This document shows positions 5,774-12,482 of a stretch of DNA of 47,669 bases, piece by piece. Positions within the stretch are counted from its first letter, which is position 1. Every line of letters begins with the position of its first letter. The position numbers and the translations under genes were made by a program. The notes under the pieces are model-generated. The model searched no databases. It was not told the origin of the DNA and saw nothing but the letters and a program-made list of their open reading frames with translations. The stretch is from a virus, in the IMG/VR virus record IMGVR_UViG_3300045141_000134, positions 1 through 47,669 of that record. One strand, 5' to 3'.

Positions 5774-6699
5774 CCGACCTATCGGCGCTCCTCTACGAGG
5801 AGCTACAGAGCGAACGTCGGCCCAACGACCACCTGCTCCATGCGTCCGCGCACCTGGAGGGCTCGCTGAGACACGCGCAGCTCGACGTTGCCGGCGCACC
5901 CAAGATCCACGAGTCCTTCGTCCGCGGGGTGCCGCTCTGGATCGGTTCGCTGATCCACGAGGACATCCACCGGATGCTCCGCAAGCGGGGCGTTCCGTAT
6001 CTGGCCGAGGTCGATGTGACCCCGTACCTCCCCGAGGGCTGGGCGGGCACGTTGGACGCGCTCATCTGGCAGCCCGAGGCCAAGGCGTTCGCCCTCGCGG
6101 ACTTCAAGACGACGAAGGGCGCAGCACTCCGCTACATCGAGGAGCGCGGGGCCAAGTCGGCGCACGTCCTCCAGACGAGCGCGTACTACTGGGCCGCGAA
6201 GAAGATGGGCCTGCCGTTGACGAAGGAGATCGGCGTGCTTTATGTGCCGAAGGACGAAGCTCGGGACGTGGAAGGTCCGCTGCTGGTCGAGTTCGAGCCG
6301 ACCCCGCAGAAGGAGCTGCACGCGGAGATGAAGGAGCGCCTGCGGCGCGTCAACGAGTACACGGCATCACTCGATCACTACACAAGCGGTCGGTACAGCG
6401 AGTACATCGGTGTCGTGGAGGATCCGCGGCGAATCATGGATCGCCTCGAAGGATGGATCACGGACGCGCTCGAGCCAGTGCAGGAACGCGAGCAGGTCGT
6501 GAAGTACGACCCGAAGACCGAGACGTGGGACGTGCTGCTCAAGCCCCACTGGTCTACCGCGTACTGCTCGTTCCCTGACGAGTTGTGCAACTGCCGTACG
6601 CAAGGCGTGACGAAGATCGGCACTTACGATGTCGATGGTGTGACGTACTACGCGCGTACAGGTTACGAAGATATTGCGCCGGTCGTAAGCCCGGCCTAA
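5770..6699 (+). CDS. Cas4/RecB-like PD-(D/E)XK exonuclease
   Basis: This 309-residue protein carries the PD-(D/E)XK nuclease core of the RecB/Cas4 group. An upstream motif I His lies in IGSLIHEDIHRML, the catalytic Asp in GWAGTLDALIWQPEAK, and motif III in FALADFKTTKGAA (Asp and Lys), followed by QTSAYYWAAKKMG as motif IV. A C-terminal cluster CSFPDELCNC may bind metal or an iron-sulfur cluster, as in Cas4. It would degrade DNA ends for recombination. The start is CTG in a CTGA overlap; no other plausible start precedes the conserved part. The annealing protein at 7491 is its likely partner. Confidence 0.8.
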   Translation: MTDLSALLYEELQSERRPNDHLLHASAHLEGSLRHAQLDVAGAPKIHESFVRGVPLWIGSLIHEDIHRMLRKRGVPYLAEVDVTPYLPEGWAGTLDALIWQPEAKAFALADFKTTKGAALRYIEERGAKSAHVLQTSAYYWAAKKMGLPLTKEIGVLYVPKDEARDVEGPLLVEFEPTPQKELHAEMKERLRRVNEYTASLDHYTSGRYSEYIGVVEDPRRIMDRLEGWITDALEPVQEREQVVKYDPKTETWDVLLKPHWSTAYCSFPDELCNCRTQGVTKIGTYDVDGVTYYARTGYEDIAPVVSPA

Positions 6700-7134
6700 G
6701 CGTGCGGGGCCGTGTCTTCTCGGCCACAAAGATCCGCGGATAGAGCGCCCCGCGGGCGCGAGCCTCGCACATTAGCCTGACGCGACTACCGCTTCGCCCC
6801 TATCAGGGCCGGGTAACAAGCGAGACGCCTAGGCGTCTGCGGCGAAATCGACCGGGTGATTCCGGCACAAGGGCCGCGTCAGTACGTTTGCAGCACACCG
6901 GCACACTCACTGCGGATGAACTCTGTAGCGGAGGTCGGGAACTGAGGGAACGACGGAGCGGCAAGCTCAGAGAGCTTGCGGTCTGTTGTCCGGCACGCAG
7001 CGGGATGGGGCTGCGTGCCCCCGAGCCGAGGTTGGGGCACGGCCACGGTAGGCGGTGGCGGCAGCTAAGGCGGGGTTAGGTAAATCGGCCCCCGACGTAG
7101 CCCCAGCAACATCTTTCAACAATAGGAGGTTCGT
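6700..7134. ncRNA. 435-base structured non-coding region
   Basis: No convincing gene is seen. The stretch holds a 16-bp perfect palindrome AGACGCCTAGGCGTCT (6823-6838). It also holds a 7-bp hairpin GCAAGCT/AGCTTGC with a five-base loop (6961-6979) and a 10-bp hairpin GGCACGCAGC/GCTGCGTGCC with an eight-base loop (6992-7019). The two hairpins are adjacent and GC-rich, as in a folded RNA. The region ends at the AGGAGG of the endonuclease VII-like gene. A regulatory or structural RNA is possible; I recognise no known class, and group I intron core motifs were not found. Confidence 0.4.
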
Positions 7135-7494
7135 CTGCGCGACAAGGCAGCGCACGCTGCGTACATGCGCGACTACCGACGACGCCGCGCAGCGGCCGGC
7201 AGGCCCGTGCGCGCGAACAACCAATGGTTCAACAGCATCAAACATCGCTACGGGATCACGCGCGAGGAGTACGACGCGCTGACTATTAAGCAAGGGGGTC
7301 TGTGTGCGATCTGCAAAGGAAGCGATCCCCGCCGCGGCAAGAGCACGCGGCTGTTCGTGGATCACGACCACGAGACCGGGCGTGTGCGGGGACTTCTGTG
7401 TCACAGGTGCAACGTTGCGCTCGGAGGATTCAGTGACGACATCGCGCGCCTACGCGCTGCGGCCAACTACCTAGAAGAAGGAGTAACCACTTGA
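7135..7494 (+). CDS. endonuclease VII-like HNH nuclease
   Basis: This 119-residue protein has the recombination endonuclease VII fold signature. A CAIC pair (QGGLCAICKGSDP) is followed by LFVDHDHETGRVRGLLC, the His-Asp-His catalytic loop, and CHRCNVALGGF, which completes the zinc site. Such enzymes cut branched DNA or act as homing nucleases. The start is CTG at 7135, six bases after AGGAGG. A later in-frame ATG at 7165 has no ribosome site. Its stop overlaps the next TTG. A second family member lies at 18835. Confidence 0.85.
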   Translation: MRDKAAHAAYMRDYRRRRAAAGRPVRANNQWFNSIKHRYGITREEYDALTIKQGGLCAICKGSDPRRGKSTRLFVDHDHETGRVRGLLCHRCNVALGGFSDDIARLRAAANYLEEGVTT

Positions 7495-8114
7495 CAGACG
7501 CTCTCGTAGAACTGCGGGTGCCTTTCCCCGCATCACAGGTTCGCAAGAATCAGAACAACCTGGATTACGTCGGGATTGAGGGTTACATCAACCGCTTCAT
7601 CGACGTGGTCGGTCTCGGCTACGACTTCCTCGTCACGCAGTCGAGCGTCACGCTCCTGCCAGAGGACATGACGACGAGCACCGGGAAGCGCCAGTACCTG
7701 GCGCAGGTGACCGGGCAGATTCGACTGCACGGTAGTCGGACGCCTAACAACGTGTCGCCGTCGTTCTCGCTTCCCGGCACGACCCGCTCAGGCACGGGGG
7801 CCGACGTTTCCTTCGACCCCGACAAGGCTGTGAAGACGGCGCAAGCCGAGGCGTTCAAGAAGGCTGCGCACCAGTTCGGTGTCGCGCTGGAACTGTGGGA
7901 CGAAGGGCACCGCGCAGACCTGGAGGTCGTGCGTCGTGGCGCTGGCGGCTCTGAGGCGGCGCTAAAGAAAGCAGTGTTCGACCTCGCCAAGAAGCGGCTC
8001 GACAAAGCCAAGCCCACAGTGGCCGATGTTGCGGAGCTGTTCAACGTCGCCCCCGGCGACTTGTCGTCCAAGTCCACGCTCGAGCAGATCCTCCGCACCG
8101 AGGGCGCGCTCTAA
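7491..8114 (+). CDS. Rad52-like single-strand annealing protein
   Basis: The 207-residue product matches the Rad52/22 pattern: an N-terminal LDYVGIEGYINRFIDVVGLG core, a beta sheet part (QYLAQVTGQIRLHGSRTP), and the hallmark DKAVKTAQAEAFKKAAHQFG then VALELWD. It would anneal complementary single strands during phage recombination, working with the exonuclease at 5770 and SSB at 15255. The C-terminal helical tail is variable. The start is TTG behind AAGGAG in a TTGA overlap. Confidence 0.8.
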   Translation: MTDALVELRVPFPASQVRKNQNNLDYVGIEGYINRFIDVVGLGYDFLVTQSSVTLLPEDMTTSTGKRQYLAQVTGQIRLHGSRTPNNVSPSFSLPGTTRSGTGADVSFDPDKAVKTAQAEAFKKAAHQFGVALELWDEGHRADLEVVRRGAGGSEAALKKAVFDLAKKRLDKAKPTVADVAELFNVAPGDLSSKSTLEQILRTEGAL

Positions 8115-9244
8115 TCCCGAGGCTGAATCGCTACAAGTGGCAGAGCTGGGCCGATCACATCGTCGCCACGTTCGACGAGGACAAGCCCGACATCGTCGCC
8201 ATCGACACGGAGACGACCGGCGTAGGCTTTTTCGATGAGCCTTTCGCCGCGACAATGACGTGGCGTCGGCCTGACGGGTCGCTCTTCAACGGCTACATCA
8301 GCCTCGACCCCGCGGACGAGTTCCTGCTCGGCGGCGTGAAGGAACAGAACATGCGCTGGCGCGGCCAGGTCGCGCTCCTGCACATCTTGAGCAAGACGCC
8401 GAAGTGGGTCTTCCACAACAGCAAGTTCGACCTACAAAAACTGAAGCTCATCAACGCGATCACCGATGGGATGCTCGACAAGATGGAGCTGCACGACACG
8501 CAGACCATCTACACGCTCATCGACGAGAACGGACGCAAAGGTTTGAAGCATCTCGCCGCAACCGTACTCAAGGTGGACGGCACCATCGAGGTCGAGATCA
8601 AGTCGGGGCCGAACAAGGGCACGTTCAAGCGCGTCCCCAAGGAGGAGCACGAGCTCGCCGCCGTCAGGCGGAAGCTTAAGATCAAGAAAGAGGACGGCTA
8701 CCACCTGCTGCCTCGCGAGATCCTCGTGCCGTACGCGCTCAAGGACACCGAATTCACCCTGCTCCTGTACGAGACCCTACTGCCCCGGCTCGAGCAGATC
8801 GGTGACCCGCGGCTCCTAGAGCTGTACCGCGAGTTCATGGAGTTGAAGCTGGCCTTGCTCGACATGGAGGCCGACGGCTTCGCCCTCGACCTGGACTACC
8901 TGTCCCGTGTCACGTCGGAGTACGGCGTGAAGGTGATGGAGGGCTGGGAGCGGATCGTGGATATGACGGGCAACCCGGACTTGAATCCACAGTCCCCCGC
9001 GCAGATCCTCCAAGCGTTCGCTGCCCGCGGGGTGACCTTGGAGTCCACGGCTGAGGCGACGTTGCGCGAGGTCGAAGACGACCTCGCCAAGGAGCTTCTC
9101 CAGTACCGCTCCGATAAGAAGATCCACACGACCTATCTGCACGCGCTTCAGGTGGAGCACCGCGACGGGATCGTGAACCCGAACTTCAACGATGACGCTG
9201 CGCGCACGGGACGCATGTCCTCTAGCGCGGCATCCAACAACTAG
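8114..9244 (+). CDS. family A DNA polymerase, N-terminal half (exonuclease and thumb)
   Basis: This part encodes about 376 residues. The 3'-5' exonuclease domain shows Exo I as IVAIDTETTG (Asp31, Glu33), Exo II as WVFHNSKFD and Exo III-like ALKDTEFTLLLYE. It then runs into the polymerase domain and stops in its first conserved block: ARTGRMSSS is followed by AASNN and TAG. The rest of the polymerase continues from about 10288. The start is most likely ATC at 8114, sharing its A with the upstream TAA (TAATC). ATG 8255 would remove Exo I. The stop itself forms the ribosome site (TAGGAGG) for the next gene. Confidence 0.85.
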   Translation: MPRLNRYKWQSWADHIVATFDEDKPDIVAIDTETTGVGFFDEPFAATMTWRRPDGSLFNGYISLDPADEFLLGGVKEQNMRWRGQVALLHILSKTPKWVFHNSKFDLQKLKLINAITDGMLDKMELHDTQTIYTLIDENGRKGLKHLAATVLKVDGTIEVEIKSGPNKGTFKRVPKEEHELAAVRRKLKIKKEDGYHLLPREILVPYALKDTEFTLLLYETLLPRLEQIGDPRLLELYREFMELKLALLDMEADGFALDLDYLSRVTSEYGVKVMEGWERIVDMTGNPDLNPQSPAQILQAFAARGVTLESTAEATLREVEDDLAKELLQYRSDKKIHTTYLHALQVEHRDGIVNPNFNDDAARTGRMSSSAASNN

Positions 9245-9252
9245 GAGGCTCG

Positions 9253-9441
9253 TTGCCCAAGCACAACAAGTTCGTGTGGGAGGACCTCGCGGACGCGACC
9301 GTCGGATTCGCGGCCTCCTTTGGTATCGAGTACGTGATCCTGCGCTACATCTTCCATGCGGGTCACGTATCCGTGCTCATCGCCTACGGGCTCGCGAGCA
9401 TCTACGGCCCCTTGCGCGCAATCAGGCGGCGAGTTAGCTGA
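9253..9441 (+). CDS. small membrane protein inside the polymerase insertion
   Basis: The 62-residue product starts at TTG after TAGGAGG. It has an amphipathic N-terminus and one or two membrane spans (TVGFAASFGIEYVILRYIF and VSVLIAYGLASIYG), then a basic end. It is the first gene of the insert that separates the polymerase halves. No family is recognised. Confidence 0.65.
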   Translation: MPKHNKFVWEDLADATVGFAASFGIEYVILRYIFHAGHVSVLIAYGLASIYGPLRAIRRRVS

Positions 9442-10061
9442 CCGAGTTCGCACAGGTCGTCCTGACGGACGATCAGGCCGTCCAGCTCGCACAGGCCATC
9501 GCGCTCGCCTTGTCCAACTCGACGGAAGACGAGATCGCGGGACATGAGGACGGGCTCAAGCAACTCGCCGTGTTCTTCGGGGCTGTTGCATCTGACCCGC
9601 AGCGGTTCCCCGTCACCGGGCGCATGGCGTCCAAGATCACGGAGGCACAGCGTCAGGCGAAGCAGCCGGCGCAGAAGCCGAAGCGGCTAAACGCACGGAA
9701 GCTCCGACAGGCTGCCCGTCAGGGCGGCGCTAAGCGCCGTCGTGCGGAGCGCAAGGAGAACGTCGAGAACTTCAACCAGGCGCAGCAGGCGTACGTCGCT
9801 GAGCTGGTCGAGATGCAGCAGATCCACCAGGAGAACGAGGCTCGAGCACAGGCTCTGATCGAGCAGGAGACGTTGACCCCCGCGGAGTTCGTGGAGGCGC
9901 TGACCCTGATCGGTGCGCCCGAGGCGATCCAGCACGCTGCGTCGAGAGTGCAGTCGGCACCCGAGGCCCCGACGCTTCTCCTGCCCGCCGGGGTCGAGAG
10001 TTCCGACCACGCCGACCTGATTCCGGCGCACGTTCGCTGGCCGGGCGGCGCACCTACGTGA
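9438..10061 (+). CDS. helical, basic hypothetical protein inside the polymerase insertion
   Basis: The 207-residue product starts at CTG in a CTGA overlap with the previous gene. The N-terminal part is a small alpha-helical domain. Residues 65-110 are very basic (RQAKQPAQKPKRLNARKLRQ, then KRRRAERKE), and a long Gln/Glu-rich coiled coil follows. The composition suggests a DNA- or RNA-binding structural protein. It shows no homing endonuclease motif (no HNH, GIY-YIG or LAGLIDADG), so the insert is not an obvious homing element. Confidence 0.6.
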   Translation: MTEFAQVVLTDDQAVQLAQAIALALSNSTEDEIAGHEDGLKQLAVFFGAVASDPQRFPVTGRMASKITEAQRQAKQPAQKPKRLNARKLRQAARQGGAKRRRAERKENVENFNQAQQAYVAELVEMQQIHQENEARAQALIEQETLTPAEFVEALTLIGAPEAIQHAASRVQSAPEAPTLLLPAGVESSDHADLIPAHVRWPGGAPT

Positions 10062-10396
10062 GGGTCTACGCGACCGAGCCGCCCTGGTCGGGTAGCTCAG
10101 AGTTCGGTAGTTGGAGACGAGGCCGTGACCTCTGGGATGGCTCGACGGAGTGGACGCTCGTTCCGTACTCACCCCGCGCCACGCTCACCGTGCTCTCGAA
10201 CATTCTCAAGAACCTGTACATGCCTTTGGTAGTCGAGCAACTGAACTCCGAGTTCCTCATCGAGGTAATGCCGGGAAGGGGGTTGCCATCAACTTCCAGA
10301 ACATCCCCCGCGATGACAAAGTGGTCAAGCGTGTGTTCGTTCCTAAGAGAGATATTTTCATCTTCGCGGACTACAAGCAGATCGAGCCGCGACTAA
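10058..10396 (+). pseudogene. chimeric frame with a major-capsid-like N-terminal fragment
   Basis: GTG overlaps the previous stop as GTGA. After about 37 unrecognised residues the frame reads RATLTVLSNILKNLYMPLVV and EQLNSEFLIEVMPG. This aligns with the N-terminus of this phage's own capsid protein (ATLTTLSNIMKNFYLGPIQS, QLNNEILVQQLLG) at roughly half identical residues. The similarity stops at about 10275, where the polymerase sequence resumes in another frame; the remaining frame to 10396 is noise. It appears to be a fragment of a foreign capsid gene left by illegitimate recombination, or part of a chimeric join. Confidence 0.6.
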
Positions 10397-11097
10397 CCGC
10401 GTACTTCGCGGAGAAGATCGGCTATCCCGAATTCGCGGATCAGATCCGCGCAGGGGTTGGGCCATACGAAGCAGTAGCCCGTCTTGCGACAGGCAAGCAG
10501 ACGTTGACCGAAGAGGAGCGGGACGTGTGGAAGCGTATCTTCCTCGGCATCCTCTACGGCGCAGGCGTCAAGCGTGTGAAAGAAGTCTGGTCTGAAGAGA
10601 CAGGCGAGATCATCACGATGACACAGGCGAAGAACATCGTGGACACGTTCAAGTCGAACTGGCCCGCGATTCCTGCGCTACAACAACGAGTCCAGCAGGC
10701 TGCCGCGAAACGCGGCTACATCCTGGGACTCGACGGTCGCCACCTTCACCTGGAAGAGAACGGCGAGCACAAGTTGCTCAACAAACTCATCCAAGGAAGC
10801 GCCGCCGGGATTATGAAGCGTGCGATTCTGAACGTGCATCGTCACCTTCGGGCAAATCCGAAGCTGAAGACGCGCATGGTCAGCGTCGTACATGACGAGT
10901 TGATCGGGGACGCTCCCGTCGCGGAAGTTCCGTACTTTGCGGAGCAGCTTCCACTTCTGATGCGGCAGGGTTTTGAGCACATCCACGATGTCGTCCCGAT
11001 TCTGGTGGATATTGAAATCTCGGCCGGAACATGGGCCGACAAAGTCAGCTACGACGAATGGGCTGAGACCCAACAGGAGGTTGCGCTTGTTTCGTAA
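10288..11097 (+). CDS. family A DNA polymerase, C-terminal half (palm and fingers)
   Basis: About 269 residues complete the polymerase. NFQNIPRDDK continues the TGRMSSS block left at 9244. Motif A is FADYKQIEPRLTAYFA, motif B RDVWKRIFLGILYGAG and motif C VVHDEL, so all catalytic aspartates are present. The frame is open upstream to 10150 but has no ATG, GTG or TTG near the true beginning. ATC at 10288 lies five bases after AAGGGGG and matches the ATC start of the other half, so separate translation as a two-part polymerase is possible. The alternative is a broken gene. Confidence 0.8.
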   Translation: MNFQNIPRDDKVVKRVFVPKRDIFIFADYKQIEPRLTAYFAEKIGYPEFADQIRAGVGPYEAVARLATGKQTLTEEERDVWKRIFLGILYGAGVKRVKEVWSEETGEIITMTQAKNIVDTFKSNWPAIPALQQRVQQAAAKRGYILGLDGRHLHLEENGEHKLLNKLIQGSAAGIMKRAILNVHRHLRANPKLKTRMVSVVHDELIGDAPVAEVPYFAEQLPLLMRQGFEHIHDVVPILVDIEISAGTWADKVSYDEWAETQQEVALVS

Positions 11098-11281
11098 GAA
11101 GTCTGTGACCATCAAAGTCACGTTCCGAGATCCGCGGAGCCTGAATCCCCCGAACGGATTCAGTGCGGACGATTTCCTGGGCGCGGTGTTTGACGGCGCA
11201 ACCGCCGCCGCTCTGGACGCGGGAAAGCGGTACGACGTTCCCGTGCTCGGGATCACGCGCGAGCGGAGTGCGTACTCCTGA
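11087..11281 (+). CDS. small hypothetical protein
   Basis: The 64-residue product starts at TTG, six bases after AGGAGG, and overlaps the polymerase end by 11 bases. An N-terminal basic beta segment (FRKKSVTIKVTFRDPRS) precedes a helical part (DDFLGAVFDGATAAALDAGK). No family is recognised. Its stop overlaps the next start as CTGA. Confidence 0.65.
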   Translation: MFRKKSVTIKVTFRDPRSLNPPNGFSADDFLGAVFDGATAAALDAGKRYDVPVLGITRERSAYS

Positions 11282-11703
11282 GCGACTTCACGATCCGCGA
11301 CAGCGGAGCGCGCGAACAGTTCGACAGTGGGATGGTGAGGGATACCGAAGACGACAAGCTCGACTACACGCTCGTCCTCGATGGCCCCATGTTCAAGCGT
11401 TGGGCAGCGCACCTGACCAAGGGTGCGAAGAAGTACGCCCCCCGGAACTGGATGAAGGCTTCGGGCGAGGAAGAGCTGGCCCGGTTCAGGCGCAGCTTCC
11501 TACGCCATGCTGTTGCGTGGCTCGACGGTGAGACCGACGAGGACCACGCTGCGGCGATCATCTTCAACGTCAACGGCGTCGAGTACGTCCGAGCGCAGCA
11601 GGCGGAAACGGAAGAGCCGATCCCGTACTGGGAGGGGTTCGATCCCGACTGCACGCTCTGTCAGCGCGTCATCTACCACCAGGCACATGTCTGCGAGGGT
11701 TGA
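11278..11703 (+). CDS. dATP/dGTP diphosphohydrolase-like protein (DUF5664 type)
   Basis: The 141-residue protein resembles the all-alpha phage dATP/dGTP pyrophosphohydrolase family, related to MazG-like enzymes. Diagnostic parts are RDSGAREQFDSGMVRDT, then FKRWAAHLTKGAKKYAPRNW and RRSFLRHAVAWLDGETDEDH, whose Glu and Asp residues would hold magnesium. It would trim deoxynucleotide pools. The start is CTG in a CTGA overlap; a start at the internal ATG would cut the conserved first motif. A C-terminal CTLCQRVIYHQAHVC looks like a small metal site. Confidence 0.75.
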   Translation: MSDFTIRDSGAREQFDSGMVRDTEDDKLDYTLVLDGPMFKRWAAHLTKGAKKYAPRNWMKASGEEELARFRRSFLRHAVAWLDGETDEDHAAAIIFNVNGVEYVRAQQAETEEPIPYWEGFDPDCTLCQRVIYHQAHVCEG

Positions 11704-12139
11704 GGGCGACACCGCCGTCCACACCGCGATCATCGACTGGGATGGCACCGCTGTTCCGAGTGTGTGGCCCGAGCACGCAACCGAGTTCATGCCCGGCTTC
11801 GTAGCGAACATGCGCCGGCTGCACGCCGCGGGGATCCGCCTCACGATCTTCTCAGCTCGACTGTCGCCGTGGGATCCCTGGACGAGTACGCGCCGTGACC
11901 CCGGACATGTCGCAACCGAAGTCCAGTACGTCCGCGCGATGCTCGACAACGCAGGACTCACGTTCATCGACATCTGGACCAAAGAAGGCAAGCCCGGCGG
12001 CTCGGTCTACGTGGACGACAAGGCCGAGCGGTACGGCGGCAACCGCCGAAGCTGGGACATCGTGACCGACAAGATCCTCATGCGTCTAGGCAAAGAGGAC
12101 GCCCAGTTCCCAGCGTTTCGACAGGAGGTACAAGCCTGA
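11687..12139 (+). CDS. HAD-superfamily phosphatase
   Basis: The 150-residue product has HAD motif I as IIDWDGTAVPS (nucleophile Asp), motif II as LTIFSARLS, and motif IV as SVYVDDKAERYGG. The small cap-less form resembles phage deoxyribonucleotidases or the phosphatase part of polynucleotide kinases. Its place after a dNTP hydrolase suggests nucleotide metabolism. The ATG at 11687 lies inside the previous gene. Confidence 0.75.
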   Translation: MSARVEGDTAVHTAIIDWDGTAVPSVWPEHATEFMPGFVANMRRLHAAGIRLTIFSARLSPWDPWTSTRRDPGHVATEVQYVRAMLDNAGLTFIDIWTKEGKPGGSVYVDDKAERYGGNRRSWDIVTDKILMRLGKEDAQFPAFRQEVQA

Positions 12140-12255
12140 GACCCGCAACTCGGGTTGGCAACTGCGTCCTGTTTCCGGGAGGCGGTTATCGACCGTTGAC
12201 GCGCCGAGAGCGCGTCCGTCTGTTCTTCAACCACGCAGCACGGATCCGGCCATGA
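12136..12255 (+). CDS. 39-residue basic protein with CTG start
   Basis: CTG follows AGGAGGT by six bases and overlaps the previous stop as CTGA. The frame runs 39 codons to a TGA that overlaps the next ATG (ATGA). The peptide contains RPATRVGNCVLFPGGGYRPL and a basic helical end. Both flanking overlaps and the strong ribosome site support a real gene that standard start rules miss. Function unknown. Confidence 0.6.
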   Translation: MRPATRVGNCVLFPGGGYRPLTRRERVRLFFNHAARIRP

Positions 12256-12482
12256 GGAAGAGAGGGCGGCCCCGTCGCGGCATTGTTAACTGGCGTGCCG
12301 AATGGGCGTCGGGCGGTGTGGACAACATGCAGTTCGAGATCGTGGAGTTGGAACGCGCGGGGGAGCTGTCTCGTGTGCGTGTCGTTCGTGTCACAGGTAC
12401 CACATACCTGCACGCAAAAGCACTGCTGCCCGGTTGGTTGAATCAGTCCGACGTGCAGTGGCTCACGGAAGTGAGTGCTTAG
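12252..12482 (+). CDS. hypothetical protein
   Basis: The 76-residue product starts at ATG in an ATGA overlap. A short Arg-rich N-terminus (MRKRGRPRRG) resembles an AT-hook-like DNA contact. A compact domain follows with QFEIVELERAGELSRVRVVR and a Trp near the end. It directly precedes and overlaps the Toprim-helicase gene. Confidence 0.65.
   Translation: MRKRGRPRRGIVNWRAEWASGGVDNMQFEIVELERAGELSRVRVVRVTGTTYLHAKALLPGWLNQSDVQWLTEVSA

Noticed and set aside
6888-7079. Short plus-strand frame in the structured region
   Set aside because: It overlaps both GC-rich hairpins, is Arg/Gly-rich like random GC sequence and lacks a ribosome site.
9245-10287. Group I intron or intein in the polymerase gene
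   Set aside because: No intron core motifs were found, no homing endonuclease is present, and stop codons interrupt the frame, so an intein is excluded. An intron remains formally testable by RT-PCR.
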